DNA from: an uncultured Prevotella sp.
GTDB lineage: Bacteria > Bacteroidota > Bacteroidia > Bacteroidales > Bacteroidaceae
Assembly (NCBI GenBank): GCA_900315635.1
Contig: OMZV01000006.1
Span: forward strand, 1-64,000
Reading direction: 5' to 3'
Length of the DNA stretch: 64,000 bases
The translations under genes were made by a program, and so were the position numbers. This document shows positions 42,558-50,197 of the stretch, one piece after another. Each line of letters begins with the position of its first letter. Position 1 is the first letter of the stretch. The notes below the pieces were generated by a model that was given only the letters and a program-made list of their open reading frames with translations, was not told where the DNA came from and ran no database searches.

Positions 42558-45428
42558 ATGATAAAATTCAGAAATATAGCAGTTGCTCTTTGCATGCTTA
42601 CTCTGCCTCTGATGGCACAGGAGAATGTTGAAACCCACCGCCAATACCTTTCGGGACATGGTTGTGACGACATGGTTCAATGGCAATTCTACTGCACGGG
42701 TGGTCAGAACTCGGGCAAGTGGACAACTATCGGTGTGCCGTCATGCTGGGAGTTGCAGGGCTTTGGCACCTATCAGTACGGCATGAGGTTCTATGGCATA
42801 AAGAATCCGCCGGGCATTGCCAATGAGAAAGGACTCTACAAGTATGAGTTCACACTGCCTGAGGCATGGCGTAACCGCCAGATAGAGCTTGTCTTCGAGG
42901 CTGTGATGACTGACGCCAAGGTCACCATCAACGGGCGAAAGGCAGGCTCGGGCAAGCACCAGGGAGGCTTCTACCGGTTCATCTTCGACGTCAGCGACCG
43001 CATAAACTTCGGCAAGACGAAGAATGTCCTGGAGGTCGAGGTGAGCAAGGAGAGTGCCAACGACCAGGTGAATATGGCTGAGCGGCGTGCCGACTACTGG
43101 AACTTCGGCGGTATTATCCGCCCGGTATTCGTTGTCGCCAAGCCTGCGCTGAACATCAACCGTGTGGCTATCGACGCGGGAATGGACGGACGGTTCCGTG
43201 CCGACTGTTTCCTAAACCGTGCCATCGAGGGGGCAAAGGTGCGCACGACTATCAAGGATTTGAGCGGGAAGAGTATCGGTTCGACGACCACCGACTGCCG
43301 CAACAGCGATGTGGCTCACGTCGATTTCACGGTGAAGAACCCGCTATTGTGGACTGCCGAGACCCCAAACAGATATGAGGCTGTGTTCGAATTGCTCGAC
43401 AAGAACGGCAAGGTGCTCCACCGTGAGCATCAGAAGTTCGGCTTCCGGACAATCGAATACCGTAAGTCGGATGGCATTTACGTCAACGGAACGAAGATTA
43501 TCGTCAAGGGAGTGAACCGCCATTCGTTCCGTCCGGAGAGCGGAAGGACTCTCAGTCCGGCGAAGTGTATCGAGGATGTAGAGCTCATCAAGTCGATGAA
43601 CATGAATGCGGTGCGTCTCTCCCACTACCCTGCCGACCCGGAATTCCTCGATGCCTGCGACTCGCTGGGACTGTATGTCGACTGCGAACTGAGCGGCTGG
43701 CACTGGGCTCATGAGACTATCGTCGGCGAAAAGCTCGTCGAAGAGATGGTCACTCGTGATGTCAACCACCCGTCGATTATATTCTGGACAAATGGAAATG
43801 AGGGTGGATTCAACTATGAGTTGGAGCCGTTCTTCCATAAGTATGACATTCAGAACCGTGTCGTTCTCTATCCGTGGGCTAACCGCAACGGCTTCGAGAC
43901 GAAGCACTACCGCTCTTACGGCGAGACGGAGGAGTATATGCGTGAGCCTGAGATATTCATGCCGACGGAGTTCCTGCATGGTCTTTATGACGGCGGACAC
44001 GGTGCCGGACTTGCCGACTACTGGAAGATGATGATGTCGAACCCACGCTGCGCCGGTGGATTCCTTTGGGATTTGGCCGACGAGGGCGTTGTCCGCACTG
44101 ACAAGGGAGGCATTGTCGACTGCATGGGCAACTTCGGAGCCGACGGTATTGTGGGACCGCATTTCGAGAAAGAAGGGTCGTACTATACTATAAAAGAGGT
44201 GTGGTGCCCGGTTCAGTTCGGTGACGCCAGCTTCCAGGAGGTAGGCAACAACAAGTGCGTTCAGGCTAATGACAATGACAATAGTATTGTCCTGGATGCC
44301 GAAAACAAATACAACTACACCAATCTAAATAAGTGCTCATTCGCCTATCGCTGTCTGAAGATGCCTGAGGAAGGCGGCAGCAAGGTGACGGTTTTGAAGG
44401 AGGGACGCATCAGTTCGCCTGACGTGAAGCCAGGATGTGAGGGCATTCTGAGAATTCCTGATGTACCGGAGCAGACCAATTCGGTTGAGCTGACTTGCAC
44501 GGATGCCTTCGGAAAGAAGATAATGACATGGAGTTGGCCGTTCGTCAGCACAGAGCCTCATGCGCAAAAGCAGACGCCTGCCAATGACATTAAGTTCAGT
44601 GAGGCTGACGGACAGGGCGTTGCCAGCGTGAAAGTGGGCAGCACTTCTTATTCATTCTCCACCGAGACGGGATTGCTTAAGAACGTTTCTGTCGGCGGAA
44701 AGACCTTCTCCTTCGGCAATGGACCACGTTTCGTGGCAGCCCGCCGGAGCGACCGTAGCTTCGACCAGTTCTACAATCACGACGACAAGGACGCCGAGAA
44801 GAAGAAGACCCAGTACACATTATATAAGGATTATGGCACCTTCGGCGGTTTCAGTCACGACGGTAATGTGCTCACGGCGAAGTATGTCAATGGCTCTATC
44901 GACAGCGTCAACTGGACTTTCAACAATGACGGCTCTGTCAAGGTGGACGTTGCCTACCACTTTGGAGGCGTTGTCGACCTGATGGGTATTTGCTTTGATT
45001 ATCCTGAAGAGAAAGTCCTTTCGAAGTCGTGGGTCGGCAATGGTCCTTACCGTGTATGGCAGAACCGCATGCAGGGACCGCAGTATGGCTATTGGAACAA
45101 TAAGTATAACGACCCAATACCCGGCGAGAGCTGGGATTACCCGGAGTTCAAGGGCTACTTTGCGGGCGTCGACTGGATGCAGCTGCAGACCACCGAGGGC
45201 AAGATTTGCCTTGAGGACATCGACAGCGGACGTGACTTTGTGGGTGTATATCAGCCCCGAGACGGTCGTGACCACATTCTCTATGAGCTCCCCGAGACGG
45301 GTATCTCTATCCTTCGAGTCATTCCTGCCGTCCGCAACAAGGTCAACACCACCGACCTCAATGGTCCGTCGGCTCAGCCAAAATGGGTCAGCGGTCCGCA
45401 AACAATCAGTGTAACGCTAAAGTTCTGA
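42558..45428 (+). CDS. Glycoside hydrolase family 2 enzyme (1)
   Basis: A 956-residue exported GH2 enzyme (signal peptide to about residue 21, PLMAQ). It has the sugar-binding domain (WTTIGVPSCWELQGFGTYQY), an Ig-like domain, and the TIM barrel with GVNRHSFRPESGRTL. The acid/base Glu is in FWTNGNEGG and the likely nucleophile Glu in FMPTEFLHG. A large C-terminal beta-galactosidase small-chain-like domain follows. GH2 covers beta-galactosidase, beta-glucuronidase and arabinopyranosidase activities, so the sugar cannot be fixed from sequence. It is the first gene of a four-gene operon; the GH106 gene starts 4 bp after its stop. Confidence 0.92.
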   Translation: MIKFRNIAVALCMLTLPLMAQENVETHRQYLSGHGCDDMVQWQFYCTGGQNSGKWTTIGVPSCWELQGFGTYQYGMRFYGIKNPPGIANEKGLYKYEFTLPEAWRNRQIELVFEAVMTDAKVTINGRKAGSGKHQGGFYRFIFDVSDRINFGKTKNVLEVEVSKESANDQVNMAERRADYWNFGGIIRPVFVVAKPALNINRVAIDAGMDGRFRADCFLNRAIEGAKVRTTIKDLSGKSIGSTTTDCRNSDVAHVDFTVKNPLLWTAETPNRYEAVFELLDKNGKVLHREHQKFGFRTIEYRKSDGIYVNGTKIIVKGVNRHSFRPESGRTLSPAKCIEDVELIKSMNMNAVRLSHYPADPEFLDACDSLGLYVDCELSGWHWAHETIVGEKLVEEMVTRDVNHPSIIFWTNGNEGGFNYELEPFFHKYDIQNRVVLYPWANRNGFETKHYRSYGETEEYMREPEIFMPTEFLHGLYDGGHGAGLADYWKMMMSNPRCAGGFLWDLADEGVVRTDKGGIVDCMGNFGADGIVGPHFEKEGSYYTIKEVWCPVQFGDASFQEVGNNKCVQANDNDNSIVLDAENKYNYTNLNKCSFAYRCLKMPEEGGSKVTVLKEGRISSPDVKPGCEGILRIPDVPEQTNSVELTCTDAFGKKIMTWSWPFVSTEPHAQKQTPANDIKFSEADGQGVASVKVGSTSYSFSTETGLLKNVSVGGKTFSFGNGPRFVAARRSDRSFDQFYNHDDKDAEKKKTQYTLYKDYGTFGGFSHDGNVLTAKYVNGSIDSVNWTFNNDGSVKVDVAYHFGGVVDLMGICFDYPEEKVLSKSWVGNGPYRVWQNRMQGPQYGYWNNKYNDPIPGESWDYPEFKGYFAGVDWMQLQTTEGKICLEDIDSGRDFVGVYQPRDGRDHILYELPETGISILRVIPAVRNKVNTTDLNGPSAQPKWVSGPQTISVTLKF

Positions 45429-45432
45429 CATT

Positions 45433-48400
45433 ATGAATGGCATTAAGAAGAAGTTCTTTATAGCGTTACTATTTCTCATTTCATTACCACTCTCAAAGGC
45501 GTTCGGTGTTCAAACATCCTCCCCTTTGGGGAGGCTTGGTGGGGATTCACCTTCGCTTGGTGGGGATTCAGTTTTTTGTCGTCCCTTCACCTTCTGGTAC
45601 TGGATGTACGGAGCAGTATCTAAACCCGGCATCCACGCCGACCTCTGTGGCATGAAGGACATCGGACTTGGCGGCTGTTACCTCATGCCTATCCGCTCGT
45701 CGAAGGACAAGCCGGAGTTCAAAGGCACTGCCGACCAGCTCACTCCGGAGTTCTGGAACATGGTCGACTATGCCTTCCAGCAAGCCGACTCTCTCGGTTT
45801 ACAGATGGGAATCCACGTCTGCGATGGCTTTGCACTTGCCGGATTCCCTACCATCACGCCCGCCGAAAGCATGCAGAAGGTTGTCTGGAGCGATACGATA
45901 GTCTCACAAGTGGCTCTCAGCAAGTTCCTTAAGAGCGGAAAGAAGCTCTCTGCTTTCCCCGTCCGCCAGCCCGAAAGCTATAACGGCTATTATGAAGACA
46001 TTACCACAATTGCCATTCCCTGCAAGGAGATTCCACACAAGTGGAAGCCTGCCAAGGTTGTTCTCTCCGACAATATCAGCACGAACAAGGGCTATTGGCT
46101 AGCCTCAACACCGGCTACAATAACTTATTCGTTTGCCAAACCGGTGACCGTCCGCAGTATGTACATCGAGCCGGAGGGCAACAACGTTCAGTCGGAACGC
46201 CTTCTTGTCGAGGCAAGCAATGACGGCAAGACTTACCGGAAGGTTCGACAACTGGTACCGCCAAGGCAGGGATGGCAGAACACCGGCTATGGTTACACCT
46301 ATTTCCTGCCCTCCACCACCGCCCGTTTCTTCCGCTTTTCATGGACGCCCGACGGCACAGAGCCGGGCAGCGAGGACCTTGACGCAGCCAAATGGAAGGC
46401 TCTCTTGAAGCTTCGCAACATCACTCTTTCCAATGAAGAGCGCATCGACAACTATGAAGGGAAAGCCGCTTATGTGTGGCGGATAGATGCAGACTCTTCA
46501 TCTTGCCAATCCTCTCTCAGCGAAACGCGCCAGGCGCAGAACATTTCATCCCACTTCAGCACGGGAGGGGGCAAGGTGGTGGGTTTTAGAATCCTACGCA
46601 TTGGGCACACTTCCACCGGTCAGATGAATGCAACGGCAGGCGGTGGAAAAGGCTTGGAGGTCGACAAGTTCTCTTCGTCGACTACCCAAAAGCTTCTCAA
46701 CGGCTGGTTCCTTAAGTTCCTCTCACGTCCTCACAGCTCTGTTGTAAAGTATCTCCACGTCGATTCCTGGGAGTGTGGCTCACAGAATTGGGGCGAGAAC
46801 TTTGCCCAGGAATTCAAGCAACGGCGGGGCTACGACCTACTTCCTTACATGCAGGTGATGTGCGGTTATCCGTTGGAATCGGCTCGAAAGACAGAGCAGG
46901 TGCTCCGTGATGTCCGCTTGACAATCAACGAATTGGTCAATGACAAGTTCTTCGCGACCGTTCAGAAGGTTGGTCACGACCACGGAATGCTCATCTCCCA
47001 TGAGAGCATTGCGCCTACTTTCCCTGCCGACGGGATAGAGCATTACAAGAGTTCCGACCTTCCTATGGGTGAGTTCTGGCTCAATTCGCCTACTCACGAC
47101 AAGCCTAACGACATGCTCGATGCCGTCAGCGGAGCCCACATCTATGGCAAGAACATCGTTCAGGCGGAAGGTTTCACTGAGGTTCGGGGCACCTGGGACG
47201 AGACACCGATGATGATAAAGCCGCTTCTCGACCGTAATTTCTGCCTCGGAATGAACCGTCTTTTCTTCCACGTCAACGCCCACAATCCGTGGATGGACCG
47301 CCGTCCTGGAATGACACTCGACGGTATCGGGCTCTTCTTCCAGCGTGACAACACGTGGTATCGGGAAGCCCGTGGACTCGTGGAGTATGCCACTCATTGT
47401 CAGACTGAGCTGCAGAAAGGCTCTCCTATAGCCGATATTGCGGTATTTACAGGCGAAGGCATACCTTCAAGAGCACTCACTCCGGATAAGCTTGTGCCGC
47501 TGTTGCCGGGCTTGTTCGGGCAGGAACGTGTCGAGTCGGAGAAGAAACGGCTTGCCAATGTGGGGCAACCGATGGTGGAATCACCGGTCGGCGTGACTCA
47601 TTCGGCTAACATTTTCTCACTCGACGGATGGACGAATCCACTCCACGGGTATCACTATGATTGTGTAAATCCGGACTTTCTGTTGTCGGGAAAGGACTTT
47701 AAATACCGAGTGTTGGTTGTTCCTCAGAAGGTTGTTTCCGACAAAGTGCGCCGTCGGATAGATGAGTTGAAGGCTCAGGGTGTAGTCATTATCGATTCGG
47801 TCTACACCAAGCCGGACTTAAGCGAGTATGGAATTGAACCCGAAGTGATTCTCCCTGAAGGGATTGACTATACCGCCCGGAAGATTGATGACAATACAAT
47901 CATGTACTTCCTGTCGAACCCGAAGAGCGAAGGCAGGACTTTCTCAGCGTCTTTCCGTGATGCCGCCCAGAGCTTCGGGATTATCTCCCAGATGAACACT
48001 GCCGGTCATTTCGAGAATACTTTCCCTGTTTTGACATCGACAAAGGGCAACCGCCGTTCCATGAGCCTTACCCTTCCGCCTTACGGTTCGGCATTCGTCT
48101 ACCTGACAAAGGGGCACGACATTAAGCTTGATCCACTATGGCGGAATGTCGAAAGGGTTCCACTTGATGGTGAATGGACCAGAAAATTCGAGCATTCCGA
48201 CAGCTCCGAAGTCGTTACTCTGCCCGACGATTGGGTGACAAGTGACAATCCGAAGGTGCTCTACTACAGTGGACATGCCACTTATTCGACCACATTTCGA
48301 TGGAAAGGAAAGAGCGCCGAGCGTGGTTTCCTGCAACTGGGAAGGGCTCACGACATAGCCCATGTCTATGTAAACGGTAAGGATTGCGGCATTGCCTGGA

Positions 48401-48636
48401 CTTACCCTTTCGACGTGATAATACCGTCTGAGGTTCTTAAGAAGGGCGAAAACAAACTCGATATAGTTATTGTGAACACTTGGAACAATGCCCTTCTCGG
48501 TGCAGAAAATGGTCAGCCGCCATTCCCGGGGATATGGACCAACGCCAAATACCGACCAAAGAAGCGTGAACCAATGCAAGCCGGACTCACGGGTCCTATC
48601 CGTTTGGAGATGCAGAAGTGCTCCATTCCTAAATAA
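45433..48636 (+). CDS. GH106-like alpha-L-rhamnosidase
   Basis: A 1067-residue exported protein. After the signal peptide (about 1-24) it enters the GH106 pattern FTFWYWMYGAVSKPGIHADL, then GLGGCYLMPIRS and LGLQMGIHVCDGFALAGFP, with further conserved blocks VKYLHVDSWECGSQNWGENF, HDHGMLISHES-like GHDHGMLISHESIAPTFPAD, and FTEVRGTWDETP. The C-terminal part has a galactose-binding-like sandwich (LGRAHDIAHVYVNGKDCGIA). It should release L-rhamnose from rhamnogalacturonan. Residues about 28-45 (SSPLGRLGGDSPSLGGDS) are encoded by an intergenic-type repeat inserted in frame between signal peptide and catalytic domain. Residues about 355-415 are Ser/Gly-rich and also look like an added linker. Confidence 0.85.
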   Translation: MNGIKKKFFIALLFLISLPLSKAFGVQTSSPLGRLGGDSPSLGGDSVFCRPFTFWYWMYGAVSKPGIHADLCGMKDIGLGGCYLMPIRSSKDKPEFKGTADQLTPEFWNMVDYAFQQADSLGLQMGIHVCDGFALAGFPTITPAESMQKVVWSDTIVSQVALSKFLKSGKKLSAFPVRQPESYNGYYEDITTIAIPCKEIPHKWKPAKVVLSDNISTNKGYWLASTPATITYSFAKPVTVRSMYIEPEGNNVQSERLLVEASNDGKTYRKVRQLVPPRQGWQNTGYGYTYFLPSTTARFFRFSWTPDGTEPGSEDLDAAKWKALLKLRNITLSNEERIDNYEGKAAYVWRIDADSSSCQSSLSETRQAQNISSHFSTGGGKVVGFRILRIGHTSTGQMNATAGGGKGLEVDKFSSSTTQKLLNGWFLKFLSRPHSSVVKYLHVDSWECGSQNWGENFAQEFKQRRGYDLLPYMQVMCGYPLESARKTEQVLRDVRLTINELVNDKFFATVQKVGHDHGMLISHESIAPTFPADGIEHYKSSDLPMGEFWLNSPTHDKPNDMLDAVSGAHIYGKNIVQAEGFTEVRGTWDETPMMIKPLLDRNFCLGMNRLFFHVNAHNPWMDRRPGMTLDGIGLFFQRDNTWYREARGLVEYATHCQTELQKGSPIADIAVFTGEGIPSRALTPDKLVPLLPGLFGQERVESEKKRLANVGQPMVESPVGVTHSANIFSLDGWTNPLHGYHYDCVNPDFLLSGKDFKYRVLVVPQKVVSDKVRRRIDELKAQGVVIIDSVYTKPDLSEYGIEPEVILPEGIDYTARKIDDNTIMYFLSNPKSEGRTFSASFRDAAQSFGIISQMNTAGHFENTFPVLTSTKGNRRSMSLTLPPYGSAFVYLTKGHDIKLDPLWRNVERVPLDGEWTRKFEHSDSSEVVTLPDDWVTSDNPKVLYYSGHATYSTTFRWKGKSAERGFLQLGRAHDIAHVYVNGKDCGIAWTYPFDVIIPSEVLKKGENKLDIVIVNTWNNALLGAENGQPPFPGIWTNAKYRPKKREPMQAGLTGPIRLEMQKCSIPK
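45514..45570. repeat. CCTCCCC-GGGGAGG repeat translated in the GH106 gene
   Basis: ACATCCTCCCCTTTGGGGAG and then GCTTGGTGGGGATTC, with a second GCTTGGTGGGGATTC unit, match the intergenic element after prfB (8782-8816). It is read in frame without a stop. Confidence 0.85.
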
Positions 48637-48697
48637 GAAACAGCCGGAACGAATGCAAGAAGAACATCCGTTTCGATAAAATACCATACAAACAACA

Positions 48698-50146
48698 ATG
48701 AAAAGAAATATTATATTAGCAGCTTTGCTTGCCATAGTATCGGTTTCGGCGAGTGCAAAGATAACGTTGCCGAAGTTCTTTGGCGACAATATGGTGCTCC
48801 AGCAACAGACTGAATGCAACCTTTGGGGCACGGCAAATGCCAACAAAACCGTCACGGTAAGCACATCTTGGAACAGCAAGACCTACAAGACCAGTGCCGA
48901 CAAGGATGGTAAATGGAGCTTGAAAGTCAGCACACCATCGGCTGGCGGACCATTCGATATAACCTTCTCCGACGGCGAGAAGCTCACAATCCACAACGTC
49001 CTGATAGGAGAAGTATGGATTTGCAGCGGACAGTCGAACATGGAGATGCCGATGAAAGGCTTCAAGGGACAGCCAGTCGAAGGCGCAAACTCGGAGCTGC
49101 TTGCCTGCAAAGACAATCAGCTAAGGCTCTTTACAGTCAAGCGGAACGCCCAGGCAGAGCCTGTCGATACCGTCACGGGAGCATGGAATGAGGCTAATGC
49201 CGAGACCGTCCGCCAGTTCAGCGCCACAGCTTACTACTATGGCAGGGCATTAAGGAAGAGCCTTGACGTGCCGGTAGGACTAATAGTCGTCTCTTGGGGA
49301 GGCAGTGCCTGTGAGGCATGGATGAACCGCAGTTGGATAAAGCCCGAATGGATGTCTTATTTCAAGGACGTTAAAGGCGAGGTAAGTCAGGCTAACGTCG
49401 ACAAGCTACAGCAACGTTGTCCGTCGGCTTTATATAATGGTATGCTCCATCCGCTTATCGGAATGACCATAAAAGGAGTTATATGGTATCAGGGCGAGGA
49501 GAATGTAAGCCGTGCTTCGACCTACTGCGACCAGCTTTCGACGATGATCCGGGGCTGGCGGAGTGAGTGGAAAGAGGGCGATTTCCCATTCTATTATTGT
49601 CAGATAGCGCCTTATGACTACACTCTCATTGGCTGGAACTACAACAGTGCCTACCTCCGTGAACAGCAATCGATGGTTGAGAAGCTTGTCCCGAACACCC
49701 GTATGGCTGTCCTTCTGGATGCCGGACTGAAGTACGGAATACACCCGAGGAAGAAGCGTCAGGCTGGCGAGCGACTTGCTTTGCTTGCCCTTGGCAACAC
49801 CTACGGTATGAAACGACTCCCCGACTATGCCATATATGATAATGTGGAGTTCCGTGGCGACACGGCGGTAGTGGCTTTCAGCAACAGCCGTGAGTGGATT
49901 TACTTCAATGACGGGACGCCTACCCTAGCCAATTATGAGGTTGCCGGAGCCGATGGCAAATACTATCAAGCCGACAGTGTGTGGATTAAGCGCAACAGAC
50001 TGTACATCAAGAGCAACAAGGTGAGCAAGCCAACGGCTGTCAGGTATGGTTTCCGTGACTGGGTGGATGGTGACCTCATGCATGATGGTTTGCCGGTAAG
50101 TAGTTTTAGGACTGTAGGTGCGACGATTTCCGAATCGTCGAAATAA
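48698..50146 (+). CDS. SGNH-type (sialate-like) O-acetylesterase
   Basis: A 482-residue exported esterase (signal peptide 1-20, VSVSASA). An N-terminal Ig-like part (ITLPKFFGDNMVLQQQ) leads to the SASA domain with the nucleophile Ser in WICSGQSNMEMPMKGF, the VSWGGSACEAW block, the GVIWYQGEENV block, and the C-terminal catalytic His region KYGIHPRKKRQAGERLAL. In pectin loci such enzymes remove acetyl groups from galacturonate or side-chain sugars rather than from sialic acid. The last 10 or so residues (VGATISESSK) and the stop are encoded by the GTAGGTGCGACG repeat, so the native C-terminus has been replaced or extended. It is the third gene of the operon. Confidence 0.88.
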   Translation: MKRNIILAALLAIVSVSASAKITLPKFFGDNMVLQQQTECNLWGTANANKTVTVSTSWNSKTYKTSADKDGKWSLKVSTPSAGGPFDITFSDGEKLTIHNVLIGEVWICSGQSNMEMPMKGFKGQPVEGANSELLACKDNQLRLFTVKRNAQAEPVDTVTGAWNEANAETVRQFSATAYYYGRALRKSLDVPVGLIVVSWGGSACEAWMNRSWIKPEWMSYFKDVKGEVSQANVDKLQQRCPSALYNGMLHPLIGMTIKGVIWYQGEENVSRASTYCDQLSTMIRGWRSEWKEGDFPFYYCQIAPYDYTLIGWNYNSAYLREQQSMVEKLVPNTRMAVLLDAGLKYGIHPRKKRQAGERLALLALGNTYGMKRLPDYAIYDNVEFRGDTAVVAFSNSREWIYFNDGTPTLANYEVAGADGKYYQADSVWIKRNRLYIKSNKVSKPTAVRYGFRDWVDGDLMHDGLPVSSFRTVGATISESSK

Positions 50147-50184
50147 GTTGGATTTTGCAACGGTTCGGAGACCGTTGCCCCTAC
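50114..50184. repeat. GTAGGTGCGACGG palindromic repeat (copy 3), overlaps a gene end
   Basis: Left unit GTAGGTGCGACGATTTCCGA and on (50114-50140), right unit AACGGTTCGGAGACCGTTGC and on (50159-50184). The left unit is the 3' end of the esterase gene, whose stop TAA falls just behind it. Confidence 0.9.
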
Positions 50185-50197
50185 TAAATAAATAAGG

